From assembly GCF_019334725.1 (NCBI RefSeq), contig NZ_CP079818.1, positions 1,116,001 to 1,180,000 of the forward strand: DNA of 64,000 nt, given 5' to 3'. The translations under genes were made by a program, and so were the position numbers. The stretch comes from Neisseria perflava. GTDB taxonomy: Bacteria > Pseudomonadota > Gammaproteobacteria > Burkholderiales > Neisseriaceae. Of this stretch, positions 40,942 to 49,487 are shown in pieces (the stretch's first letter is position 1; every line of letters begins with the position of its first letter). Under the pieces are notes generated by a model. It was not told the origin of the DNA. It searched no databases and saw only the letters and a program-made list of their open reading frames with translations.

Positions 40942-40970
40942 AGGCCGTCTGAAATTTCAGATGGCCTTTT
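40942..40970. terminator. DUS-pair hairpin at the right end of IS copy 2
   Basis: AGGCCGTCTGAAATTTCAGA then TGGCCTTTT; one arm differs by a base (CAGATGG). It serves the minus-strand trxB. Confidence 0.7.
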
Positions 40971-41006
40971 GATTATGTTTTAAAGAATAGGACGTAGCTT
41001 AGAGGC

Positions 41007-41957
41007 TCATACGCCGTGGCGGTCGAGCCAACGTTCGGCATCAAGCGCAGCTTGGCAGCCGGAAGCTGCGCTGGTGATGGCTTGACGGTAGGTATGGTCT
41101 TTGACGTCGCCTGCCGCCCATACGCCTTCGATATTGGTTGCGCCGACATTGTCGCCGGTACCGCCTTTGGTTTTCAGGTAGCCGGTTTCATCCATATCGA
41201 GTTGGCCTTTGAAGATATCGGTATTAGGTTTGTGGCCGATGGCGATGAAAACGCCTTTGACAGCGATTTCTTCAGTGCTGCCGTCATTGTGTTTCAGGCG
41301 CGCACCGGTAACGCCGCTTTCGTCGCCCAAGATTTCATCAACCGAGCTGTTGAGCTTGAGGATGATTTTGCCTTCTTCGACGCGTTGCATCAGTTTGTCC
41401 ACCATGATTTTCTCGGCGCGGAAGCTGTCGCGGCGGTGAATCAGGGTAACGGTGTTGGCGATATTGGCAAGGTAGAGGGCTTCTTCCACAGCGGTATTGC
41501 CACCGCCTACTACGGCAACATCTTGTTTTTTATAGAAGAAACCATCACAAGTTGCGCAGGCGGAAACGCCTTTGCCGGCAAAGGTTTCTTCGCTTGGCAA
41601 ACCTAAATATTTGGCGGATGCGCCAGTGGCAACGATGAGCGCATCGCAGGTGTATTCGCCCATATCGCCTTTGAGGGTAAACGGACGGTTTTGCAAATCA
41701 ACGGTGTGGATTTGGTCGAAAATCATTTCAGTGCCGAAGCGTTCGGCATGAGCTTGGAAACGGGCCATCAGTTCCGGACCTTGTACGCCTTCTGCGTCGG
41801 CAGGCCAGTTGTCCACTTCGGTGGTGGTCATCAGTTGTCCGCCTTGCTCAACGCCGGTAATGATCACAGGGTTAAGGTTGGCGCGGGCGGCATAGACAGC
41901 GGCAGTATAGCCGGCAGGGCCGGAGCCGAGGATGATGAGTTTGTGATGGTTGCTCAT
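41007..41957 (-). CDS. trxB: thioredoxin-disulfide reductase
   Basis: 316-residue FAD/NADPH enzyme that keeps thioredoxin reduced. It has the FAD motif LIILGSGPAGYTAAVYAAR, the redox pair SACATCDGFFY (C-A-T-C), the NADPH-binding VVGGGNTAVEEALYLANI and the C-terminal FAD block VWAAGDVKDHTYRQAITSAA. Standard low-molecular-weight bacterial form. It lies downstream of the PuuB-like gene on the same strand with a 108-bp gap containing DUS, so it is probably expressed separately. Confidence 0.97.
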   Translation of the reverse strand: MSNHHKLIILGSGPAGYTAAVYAARANLNPVIITGVEQGGQLMTTTEVDNWPADAEGVQGPELMARFQAHAERFGTEMIFDQIHTVDLQNRPFTLKGDMGEYTCDALIVATGASAKYLGLPSEETFAGKGVSACATCDGFFYKKQDVAVVGGGNTAVEEALYLANIANTVTLIHRRDSFRAEKIMVDKLMQRVEEGKIILKLNSSVDEILGDESGVTGARLKHNDGSTEEIAVKGVFIAIGHKPNTDIFKGQLDMDETGYLKTKGGTGDNVGATNIEGVWAAGDVKDHTYRQAITSAASGCQAALDAERWLDRHGV

Positions 41958-42065
41958 GATGGTTTCCTTGCTGATAAATGATTGAATTTTGTCATATCTA
42001 CGCTTTCAGACGGCCTAAATTCTACTTGAATCTGCCGCCGTCTGAAATATGTTTGTCGTTTGGGT

Positions 42066-43361
42066 TTAGTGGCTGTCTTTCCATTGATAGTATTTTGAAC
42101 CGAGGTAAGAGCCGAGTTTGCGTAGGAACGGCTGGGTAATAATGTTGCTGTGGCGCAGTTGCTCGAAAGGTTTCAGACGGCCGTCATCACCCATGATGGC
42201 TTCGGCAATCGCCAAACCGGCAATGCCGGTAATTGCCATGCCGTGTCCGGAATAGCCTTGTGCAAAGAAAACGGTAGGGGCGAGGCGGCCGAAATGTGGA
42301 GCGAGGTTGCGCGTAATGTCGCATTCGCCGCCCCAAGAATGCTCGATTCTGACATCGGCAAGTTGTGGGAAAACTTTTAGCATGTCTTGGCGGACGAGTT
42401 CAGTCATGCGGTCAGGGTCATCGATAAACTCGTTGTCTTTGCCGCCGAAGAGAAGGCGGCCGTCGGCGCTGAGGCGGTAGTAGTCGAGGACGTGGCGGTT
42501 GTCGCAGATGGCCATATTGTTGCGGATCAGGTCTTTGGCACGCTCGCCTAGAGGCTCGGTGGCGATGATAAAGGTGCTGACGGCAATGGCTTTTTGTTCC
42601 AATACTTTGAATTTCGGGTGCAAACCGGCATAAGTATTGACGGCATAAACGAGGTTTTTGCACTCAACGCTGCCATTGGGTGTATGAACCAACCAGCCGT
42701 TATTGCATGGCTCGATACGCGTCATCGGGGACTGCTCAAAAAGTTGTGCACCTGCATCGGCTGCCGCTTTGGCAATGCCTAGGGTGTAATTGAGCGGGTG
42801 CAAGTGGCCGGATAAAGGATCAAATTGCGCGCCTTGATACATATCGCTGGCAAGTTGTTGCTTCAGCATGGTTTTATCCCAAAGCTGGTAATGGCTTGCG
42901 CCATAATGTTTTTGGGCGTGTTCGTGCCATTGTTGCAATTCTTCCCAATGCTGAGGACGGACGGCGACGGTCGCGTAGCCGCGTTGCCAATCGCATTGGA
43001 TGTTGTATTTTTGAATGCGCGAGTCAACCAGTTCAACGGCTTGCAGGGATTGCTGCCAGAACCATTGGGCCTGTTCTAAGCCGACTTGTTTTTCGATCTC
43101 TTCCATGCCGCAGGCAAAATCACTGATGACTTGTCCGCCGCTTCGGCCTGATGCGCCGAAACCGATACGTGCGGCTTCGAGTACGATGACTTCATTGCCG
43201 TTTTCGGCAAGCGGTAGGGCGGTGCATAAACCGGTCAAGCCGCCGCCGATGACGCAGGTTTCAGTTTTCAGACGGCCTTCGAGCGTCGGATAAGACGGAT
43301 GGGGATTAGCCGTGCTGACATAGTAGGAAGGAAGGTATTCTTTGAAGCTGGGATTGATCAT
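42066..43361 (-). CDS. FAD-dependent oxidase, PuuB-like (gamma-glutamylputrescine oxidase family)
   Basis: 431-residue DAO-family flavoenzyme: SYYVSTANPHPSYPTLEGRL, the dinucleotide-binding CVIGGGLTGLCTALPLAENG, GASGRSGGQVISDFACGM, then the C-terminal FAQGYSGHGMAITGIAGLAI. These segments match PuuB, which oxidises gamma-glutamylputrescine in putrescine breakdown. The neighbouring potG/H/I genes, on the same strand immediately upstream, support a role in polyamine use. A glycine-synthesis or amine oxidase role is an alternative. Confidence 0.82.
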   Translation of the reverse strand: MINPSFKEYLPSYYVSTANPHPSYPTLEGRLKTETCVIGGGLTGLCTALPLAENGNEVIVLEAARIGFGASGRSGGQVISDFACGMEEIEKQVGLEQAQWFWQQSLQAVELVDSRIQKYNIQCDWQRGYATVAVRPQHWEELQQWHEHAQKHYGASHYQLWDKTMLKQQLASDMYQGAQFDPLSGHLHPLNYTLGIAKAAADAGAQLFEQSPMTRIEPCNNGWLVHTPNGSVECKNLVYAVNTYAGLHPKFKVLEQKAIAVSTFIIATEPLGERAKDLIRNNMAICDNRHVLDYYRLSADGRLLFGGKDNEFIDDPDRMTELVRQDMLKVFPQLADVRIEHSWGGECDITRNLAPHFGRLAPTVFFAQGYSGHGMAITGIAGLAIAEAIMGDDGRLKPFEQLRHSNIITQPFLRKLGSYLGSKYYQWKDSH

Positions 43362-43469
43362 GATTTGAGCTTTAAGTTGGTTTTCACTTCATTGAAATTG
43401 GTTTTCAGACGGCCTTAAATGCGGGCTTAGATTCAGGCCGTCTGAAAGGATAAGATGCAGTTAATAAAA

Positions 43470-43501
43470 CAGGCTGTTCCGACACTTTATCGGACAGCCT
43501 G
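43470..43501 (-). terminator. terminator-like hairpin after potI
   Basis: AGGCTGTTCCGACAC and CGGACAGCCT form a stem around TTTAT between potI and the PuuB-like gene. A pair of uptake sequences also lies in this gap (43403-43447). Confidence 0.65.
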
Positions 43502-43509
43502 TCTGCATA

Positions 43510-44397
43510 TTAGGCGGCTTTCTCGGCTGCCAATTTTTCTTGGCGGTAGGCTTCGGCAGCCTCGCGTTCCCGTTTGGTTGCCTGACGCATCATCCAGTAG
43601 TTAACGACAATAACCAGCGTACCGATGATACCGATCAGGATGGTTGCCAAAACGTTCATCTGAGGGTCAAGGCCGAGTTTGATTTTGGAGAAAATCACTT
43701 GCGGCAATGTCGATGAGCCCGGGCCTGACAGGAAGGAGGTAATCACTAAGTCGTCCAAAGACAGGGTAATGCCCAAGAGGAAGCCGGAAGCAATCGCAGG
43801 GGCAATCAGCGGCAGGGTAATCACGAAGAAAATCTTCAGCGGACGGGCACCCAAGTCCATAGCGGCTTCTTCCAAGGATTGATCCAATTCCACCAGGCGC
43901 GAGCGGATAACGACGGTAATGTACGCCATGCAAAGCGTGGTGTGGCCGAGGAAGATGGTGAAGAAGCCGCGATCGAAGTAGAGCGATTGCAACAATTCAC
44001 TGCCTTGCAGGAACATTTGCACCTGAATAATCAACAGCAGCATGGACAAACCGGTAATCACATCAGGCATCACCATGGGCGCGGAAATCATACCGGCAAA
44101 CAGGGTGCTGCCGCGGAAGCGTTTGATACGCGCCATGGCGTAACCAGCCAATGTGCCGAGTGCTACGGCGGCAAGCGAGGAAACGATGGCGATACGCAAT
44201 GACAGCCAGGCCGCTTCCAAGATGGTGTCGTTTTCCATTAATGCGCCGTACCATTTGGTTGAGAAACCGCCCCAAACGGTAACCAGCTTGGATTCATTGA
44301 AAGAATAGATGACCAAAACCACCAGCGGAATATAGAGGAATGCCAGCGAGAGCAGGAGCATCAGTTTCAAGAACCAGGATAATTTGGTTTTCTGCAT
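43510..44397 (-). CDS. potI: putrescine ABC transporter permease (PotI type)
   Basis: 295-residue inner-membrane permease with six predicted helices. It has the PotI-like periplasmic segment VIYSFNESKLVTVWGGFSTK and the coupling-helix motif EEAAMDLGARPLKIFFVITL (EAA loop), followed by ASGFLLGITLSLDDLVITSF. The start codon overlaps the potH stop by one base (TAATG). Works with PotH and PotG; the periplasmic PotF partner is not in this window. Confidence 0.9.
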   Translation of the reverse strand: MQKTKLSWFLKLMLLLSLAFLYIPLVVLVIYSFNESKLVTVWGGFSTKWYGALMENDTILEAAWLSLRIAIVSSLAAVALGTLAGYAMARIKRFRGSTLFAGMISAPMVMPDVITGLSMLLLIIQVQMFLQGSELLQSLYFDRGFFTIFLGHTTLCMAYITVVIRSRLVELDQSLEEAAMDLGARPLKIFFVITLPLIAPAIASGFLLGITLSLDDLVITSFLSGPGSSTLPQVIFSKIKLGLDPQMNVLATILIGIIGTLVIVVNYWMMRQATKREREAAEAYRQEKLAAEKAA

Positions 44398-45362
44398 TAT
44401 TTGCCTCCTTCTTCCAATTCGCGGTTTTCATAGTGTTGGAACAGGGCAATCGGTACAACCAGCAGGGCAACCATGACGACGGCGACGGCAGAAGCCAGCG
44501 GCCAGTTGTTTTGGTCGAAGAATGCCTGCCACAATACTTTACCGATCATCAGGTTTTCAGAACCGCCCACCAATTCAGGAATCACAAATTCACCGACAGC
44601 CGGGACGAAGACCAACATAGAGCCTGCGATGATGCCGGTTTTGGACAAAGGCAGGGTAATGGTAAAGAACGATTTGATCGGACCTGCGCCCAAGTCGGAA
44701 GCGGCTTCGAGCAGACGGTTGTCCAGTTTTACCAATTGTGTGTACAGCGGCAAAATCATAAACGGCAAATAGGCGTAAACCATCACCAAATTCAGCGAAA
44801 AAGCATTGTAGAACAAGTCTAAAGGCTCGCTGATGATTCCGTATTTGATTAAGAAATTGTTGATGATGCCGTTGTGACCCAATAAACCCATCCATGCGTA
44901 AACACGCAGCAGGAAAGAGGTCCAGAAAGGCAGCATGATTGCCAACAGCAGGCCGTTGCGCACAGCCGGATTGGCGCGTGAAATGGCATAAGCGGTGGGG
45001 TAACCGATCAACAGGCAGATGATGGTCGTCGTCAGCGCCGTCTTAATCGAAGACCAGTAGGTCATCAGATAGATATTGCTGTTTTCACTATCGCCAAACG
45101 GATTGAGCGTATTCCAAAAGTTTTGGAAGATGTCGGCGTAGTTCTGATAGCTGATGGCAATGTTCAGACGGCCTAAGTCTTCATCAATCGTCGTCAACGG
45201 CGTAAATGGCGGAATGGCAATTTCTTGTTCGGCAAAGCTGATTTTCAATACGATGGCGAACGGAATCAGAAACAGAATCAAAAGCCAAATATACGGCACG
45301 GCAATCACTGCACGCTGGCCGGGGCGGCGGAACAGTTTGTTTTTCAGTTTTTTAAGGTTCAT
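44397..45362 (-). CDS. potH: putrescine ABC transporter permease (PotH type)
   Basis: 321-residue permease with the PotH-like start VPYIWLLILFLIPFAIVLKI, then SFAEQEIAIPPFTPL and the EAA loop EAASDLGAGPIKSFFTITLP. Six helices. It lies 15 bp after potG and couples translationally to potI. Part of a putrescine uptake operon. Confidence 0.9.
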   Translation of the reverse strand: MNLKKLKNKLFRRPGQRAVIAVPYIWLLILFLIPFAIVLKISFAEQEIAIPPFTPLTTIDEDLGRLNIAISYQNYADIFQNFWNTLNPFGDSENSNIYLMTYWSSIKTALTTTIICLLIGYPTAYAISRANPAVRNGLLLAIMLPFWTSFLLRVYAWMGLLGHNGIINNFLIKYGIISEPLDLFYNAFSLNLVMVYAYLPFMILPLYTQLVKLDNRLLEAASDLGAGPIKSFFTITLPLSKTGIIAGSMLVFVPAVGEFVIPELVGGSENLMIGKVLWQAFFDQNNWPLASAVAVVMVALLVVPIALFQHYENRELEEGGK

Positions 45363-45377
45363 TGTATTTCCCTCAAA

Positions 45378-46502
45378 TTAACTGAACAGAGGTGTCGGTT
45401 GGTTTTCAGGCCAGCTGATGTAGACAGTCTCGTCCCAAGTCGGCGGCGTAATGTTGCGCACATACCAATAAGGTGCGGGAACTTGGCTTTTGACGACACG
45501 GCCGTTGGCGAGTTTGATATGGTAAATCGCAAAGCTGCCCAGATAGGCAATCTCTTTGACTGTGCCTTGAGCCCAGTTGTGTGCGCCTAAGTGTTCCGGT
45601 TTCTCTTTGTGCAAATCAATGTCTTCAGGGCGGATGCTGATCCAAATTTCATGGTCGTTCGGAACGCCCAAACCATGGTCGATGCGGACGTGGTTTTCCA
45701 AGCCGTCACATTTGACGATGGAGAAATCGGCGCGGTCATCAATGACGACGCCGTCAAAAATATTGGTTTCGCCGATAAATTCGGCAGTAAAGCGGCTGTT
45801 AGGATAGTCGTACACGTCGCTAGGCGTACCGACTTGGCGCAATTGGCCGTCGGACATAATGGCGATACGGGTAGCCATCGTCATCGCTTCTTCTTGGTCG
45901 TGGGTAACCATGATGCAGGTTACGCCGACTTGTTCCAGCGTGTTGACCAATTCCAGTTGGGTTTGTTGGCGCAGTTTTTTATCGAGTGCGCCCAAAGGTT
46001 CGTCAAGCAGCAGGATTTTAGGACGTTTTGCCAGGCTGCGCGCTAAAGCGATACGCTGTTGCTGGCCGCCGGAGAGTTGGTGCGGCTTGCGTTTGGCGTA
46101 TTTGGTCATTTGCACCAGGCGCAACATTTCTTCGACGCGGGCGTCGATTTCGCCTTTAGGCATTTTGTCTTGTTTCAGACCGAAAGCGATGTTTTGTTCA
46201 ACACTCATGTGTGGGAACAGGGCATAGCTTTGGAACATCATGTTGATTGGGCGCTCGTACGGGGCAAGTTTGGTAATGTCCTGGCCGTCGAGAATGATTT
46301 TGCCCTGATTTGGGCTTTCCATGCCTGCCAACATGCGCAGCAGCGTGGATTTGCCACTGCCTGAGCTGCCCAAAAGGGCAAAGATTTCATGTTGGTAAAT
46401 GTCCAAGTCGATGTTATCGACAGCGTAATTGTCACCAAACTTTTTCACCAAGCCTTGGATTTGCAAATAAGGTTTGGCTGAAGACGCAGTGGTTGCGGTC
46501 AT
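45378..46502 (-). CDS. potG: putrescine ABC transporter ATP-binding protein (PotG type)
   Basis: 374-residue ATPase: Walker A LLGSSGSGKSTLLRMLAG, Q-loop YERPINMMFQSYALFPHMSV, signature LSGGQQQRIALARS, Walker B ILLLDEPLGALD, switch MVTHDQEEAMTMA, then a C-terminal TOBE domain (residues about 290-370). Closely follows E. coli PotG in the nucleotide-binding part. First gene of the potGHI set. Its promoter should lie in the 475-bp gap to radC. Confidence 0.92.
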   Translation of the reverse strand: MTATTASSAKPYLQIQGLVKKFGDNYAVDNIDLDIYQHEIFALLGSSGSGKSTLLRMLAGMESPNQGKIILDGQDITKLAPYERPINMMFQSYALFPHMSVEQNIAFGLKQDKMPKGEIDARVEEMLRLVQMTKYAKRKPHQLSGGQQQRIALARSLAKRPKILLLDEPLGALDKKLRQQTQLELVNTLEQVGVTCIMVTHDQEEAMTMATRIAIMSDGQLRQVGTPSDVYDYPNSRFTAEFIGETNIFDGVVIDDRADFSIVKCDGLENHVRIDHGLGVPNDHEIWISIRPEDIDLHKEKPEHLGAHNWAQGTVKEIAYLGSFAIYHIKLANGRVVKSQVPAPYWYVRNITPPTWDETVYISWPENQPTPLFS

Positions 46503-46978
46503 AATGGCAATACTCCAAAAAGAAAGACGAGTACCGGCAAAACGGATTTTCGAATGGGTGATAAAAAGCTGTTTGATTGCTGGCGGGAGTCGGACGGAGG
46601 CCGTCTGAAACTCTTGTAAAGCGCACGGGCAGCGTGGATAGAAAGCAGTTTAAGCCTAAGCTTTTGCTTTCGGCAAACTCAATATTATATTAGCCTAAGC
46701 CTCATAGGGGCAATATGAAATTGCTTGTATCGGCTGATTTGAAACAAATATGAAAGGAAAGGCAGGCAGGGAAACAAGATAGTAAAAATGGGTAACGTTG
46801 TTTTTCTGCACAAAAGGGGGTAATTATTATCTATATGTCTTAAATAATTATTCAAAATAGAATAAAATACGCAAATTACATTTATTTACTAAAACCATAA
46901 TGGATTACGTTTTATATCGGGCGAGGCGGTTTTACTCGGAATTAAAACTAAATCCGCTATATAAATAAAAGGGAAAAC
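46503..46978. other. divergent promoter region between potG and radC
   Basis: 476 bp with no credible gene. A DUS at about 46600, two GCCTAAGC boxes (46651, 46695) and a very AT-rich 100 bp ending in TAAATAAAAGGGAAAAC before the radC ATG, whose RBS is AAGGGA. No clear operator seen. Confidence 0.5.
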
Positions 46979-47653
46979 ATGAGTATCAAAGAATGGCCCG
47001 AAGGGGAGCGGCCGCGCGAGAAGCTCTTGGCGCACGGTGCGGCTGCGTTGAGTGATGCGGAGTTGCTGGCGATTTTGCTGCGTGTCGGAACGCGAGGTAT
47101 AAGCGCGGTTGATTTGGCGCGTTATTTGTTGAGTGAGTTTGGCAGCTTGGGGACGCTGATGAGTGCGGATGCCAAAACACTCGCTGCTTATAAGGGCATG
47201 GGCTTGGCGAGCTATACTCAGTTTGCAGTGGTCAAAGAAATCGGGCGGCGGATTTTGGGTGAAGATTTGCAGGAGCAGATTGTTCTGTCAAACCCGAAAT
47301 CGGTTGCGGATTATCTGCGCCTGCATCTTGGACATGAAAAAATTGAGGTCAGCGTTGCTTTGCTGCTTAACCGTCAAAATCAATTGATTGCGGTACGGGA
47401 ATTGTCGCGCGGTACGGTGGCGGAAAATACGGTTTATATCCGTGAAATCGTTAAATTGGCATTGGATGAATATGCCGACAGTTTGATTTTGGCACACAAT
47501 CATCCGGGCGGTTCGGCAAGGCCGTCTGAATCTGATGTGCAGTTTACAGAGCGTTTGAAACAGGCTTTAAGTTTGGTCGATATTACGCTGTTGGATCATT
47601 TTATCGTGACGGCAAAAGAAACCTGCTCTTTGCGCGAACAGGGCTATATGTAA
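46979..47653 (+). CDS. radC: RadC family JAB1/JAMM-domain protein
   Basis: 224 residues: an N-terminal helix-hairpin-helix-like part (WPEGERPREKLLAHGAAALS) and a C-terminal metalloprotease-like domain with NTVYIREIVKLALDEYADSL and LILAHNHPGGSARPSESDVQ (H-x-H-x10-D JAMM metal site). Family function is debated; historically linked to DNA repair. The sequence AGGCCGTCTGAA (uptake sequence) occurs within the JAMM coding region, encoding R-P-S-E. Confidence 0.94.
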   Translation: MSIKEWPEGERPREKLLAHGAAALSDAELLAILLRVGTRGISAVDLARYLLSEFGSLGTLMSADAKTLAAYKGMGLASYTQFAVVKEIGRRILGEDLQEQIVLSNPKSVADYLRLHLGHEKIEVSVALLLNRQNQLIAVRELSRGTVAENTVYIREIVKLALDEYADSLILAHNHPGGSARPSESDVQFTERLKQALSLVDITLLDHFIVTAKETCSLREQGYM

Positions 47654-47662
47654 GGATGAATG

Positions 47663-47709
47663 TTCAGACGGCCTCAGTAGGATTGGTTACCTTACTGAGG
47701 CCGTCTGAA
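47663..47709. terminator. long DUS-pair hairpin between radC and a lipoprotein gene
   Basis: TTCAGACGGCCTCAGTA and TACTGAGGCCGTCTGAA are exact complements (17 bp) around a 13-base loop; serves both convergent genes. Confidence 0.85.
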
Positions 47710-47712
47710 GGA

Positions 47713-47985
47713 TTATTGCGTTACTTCATCGGAGGAATCTTCTTTGTGGATGATTTCTTCCGATTTTGGCTTTTCTTTGCTCTTTTCTTTTTCTTTGCTC
47801 TTTTCTTTTTTACCGTCAGGAATGGCGGCATCAATCACTGCCCCCGTTCCTTTGACAACCAATTTTCCGGCAGTCAGGACGGTTGTAGCAGCCAAATCGA
47901 CAGCCGCGCCTACAACGCAGCCGTTAAGCGTCAGACAAAGGGCAAGTACCGGAAGCAGGCGTTTTGTGCATCTCAATGGCTGCAT
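47713..47985 (-). CDS. small lipoprotein (NF038104-like)
   Basis: 90 residues from MQPLRCTKRLLPVLALCLTL with lipobox LNGC, then CVVGAAVDLAATTVLTAGKL and a lysine/glutamate-rich tail (KKEKSKEKEKSKEKPKSEE). The short conserved V-G-A-A-V-D-L block matches a small family of Neisseria and Acinetobacter lipoproteins. A 16-codon longer start is possible, but MQPL gives a normal lipoprotein signal. Overlaps the upstream gene's end by 13 bp. Confidence 0.72.
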   Translation of the reverse strand: MQPLRCTKRLLPVLALCLTLNGCVVGAAVDLAATTVLTAGKLVVKGTGAVIDAAIPDGKKEKSKEKEKSKEKPKSEEIIHKEDSSDEVTQ

Positions 47986-48305
47986 CCGCAGTGTCCTTCG
48001 TGATGATGGCCGCATCCGAGTGCTTCTTGCCAAGCATCATCATCGCCGTCAAATTCTTCGACTTCGTCAAATTCACCGTTTTCTACCATGCTTACCAGCT
48101 CTTCCAAGCTTTCTGCACCTTCTACCCAAAAGCAGGGAATATCGGGCGGCGTGCCGGGGGCAAGCAGGGCGGCTTGCTGGTCGTGCCAAGCAATCCAATA
48201 GCCGTTTTGTGTTTGTACGAATACGGCATCGGGATGGATGGTTTCGTTTTCGGTATTGACCAGCATTCTGGCGGTGATATCGGTTTGAAAAGGTAAGGTT
48301 TGCAT
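47973..48305 (-). CDS. hypothetical protein with a His/Cys-rich tail
   Basis: 110 residues from MQTLPFQTDITARMLVNTEN; a longer start 13 codons upstream is possible but weaker. Acidic middle (GEFDEVEEFDGDDDAW) and C-terminus GCGHHHEGHCGCSH, a likely metal-binding tail. No signal peptide, no recognised domain. It overlaps the following lipoprotein gene, so they are co-transcribed. Confidence 0.65.
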   Translation of the reverse strand: MQTLPFQTDITARMLVNTENETIHPDAVFVQTQNGYWIAWHDQQAALLAPGTPPDIPCFWVEGAESLEELVSMVENGEFDEVEEFDGDDDAWQEALGCGHHHEGHCGCSH

Positions 48306-48452
48306 GATGGTTTGAGAATGTGAGAAAAGAAAGTATTGTAACATGGCGAAAACAAACGCACCGTCTGAGTCAGGCGGTGCGTTTGTATCTCGGCAACTTG
48401 GGTGCGGTCAGTTTAGAGTATCAGCCGCCCCGGGAATGTCATTCCGTCAAGA

Positions 48453-49148
48453 TTATTTGTCGTCGTTAGCCAAAACGAAGCGGTAAATAGCCGCGCCAAC
48501 TGCTGCGCCGGCAATAGGAGCCAACCAGAACAACCACAATTGTTCAACAGCCCAGCCGCCTTGGAACAAGGCAACGCCGGTAGAACGTGCAGGGTTGACG
48601 GAAGTATTGGTTACAGGAATGCTGATCAAGTGAATCAGGGTCAGACCAAGGCCGATGGCGATAGGAGCAAAGCCGGCCGGAGCTAGTTTGTCGGTAGAAC
48701 CCATGATAATGATTAGGAAGAATGCGGTCAGTACGAATTCGATCAGCAAAGCAGCCATCATGTCGTAACCGTTAGGAGAGTGTTCGCCGAAACCGTTGCT
48801 GGCAAAGCCGGAAGCAACAGCATCAAAACCGGTTTTACCGGAAGCAATCAGATACAGAACGCCCGCAGCGGCAATCGCACCGATCACTTGGGATACGATG
48901 TAAGGCAACAGGTCTTTACCGTTAAAACGGCCGCCGATGAAAAGGCCGACGGAAACGGCAGGGTTGAAGTGGCCGCCGGAAATGTGGCCAACGGCGTAAG
49001 CCATGGTCAGTACGGTCAAACCGAATGCTAAAGCGACACCGGCAAAGCCAATGCCAAGTTCAGGATAGGTTGCTGCCAAAACTGCGCTGCCGCAGCCGCC
49101 GAATACCAGCCAGAAAGTGCCGAAAAATTCTGCAAAATATTTTTTCAT
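48453..49148 (-). CDS. aqpZ: aquaporin Z
   Basis: 231-residue water channel of the inner membrane. Six helices plus two half-helices with the NPA motifs GGHFNPAVSVG and TSVNPARSTG; KKYFAEFFGTFWLVFGGCGS at the start is typical of AqpZ. The selectivity filter residues cannot be fixed without alignment but the sequence fits a water-selective type. Monocistronic by spacing. Confidence 0.95.
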   Translation of the reverse strand: MKKYFAEFFGTFWLVFGGCGSAVLAATYPELGIGFAGVALAFGLTVLTMAYAVGHISGGHFNPAVSVGLFIGGRFNGKDLLPYIVSQVIGAIAAAGVLYLIASGKTGFDAVASGFASNGFGEHSPNGYDMMAALLIEFVLTAFFLIIIMGSTDKLAPAGFAPIAIGLGLTLIHLISIPVTNTSVNPARSTGVALFQGGWAVEQLWLFWLAPIAGAAVGAAIYRFVLANDDK

Positions 49149-49487
49149 TTGTTTTTCCTCGTAAAGGGTGGGGTGTTGCCGAAGGCATGAATCATAATAA
49201 TATTGCTTTTAATCGAAAAACGGATTTACCTGTTTTTTCCGGTCTTGACAAAAGGCCGTCTGAAAATGGTGACAAATGGATAGGGATATATCTTGCAGGT
49301 CGAATTTTGTTTATTGAGGCTGGGTTTATTTAATAACGAAGCAAATGCCGTTAATGCAAAAGCATTTGGTTTCGTAGGTAATATTATTTACAGATTATTA
49401 ATTTGATCGGAATCTTTGAACTGATTATCTGATAAAAAAGGCCGTCTGAAAAGTTTTCAGACGGCCTTAATTTTAAACAAAGATAAA
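49149..49487. other. gap between aqpZ and ftsK with one unexplained hairpin
   Basis: 339 bp, no gene. It holds a DUS at about 49254 and, at 49336-49375, a strong imperfect hairpin (ACGAAGCAAATGC and GCATTTGGTTTCGT). The stretch ends in the ftsK terminator. Confidence 0.5.
49439..49468 (-). terminator. DUS-pair terminator after ftsK
   Basis: AGGCCGTCTGAAAAGTTTTC and AGACGGCCT form a tight stem directly downstream of ftsK on the minus strand, followed on that strand by a T run. Confidence 0.85.
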
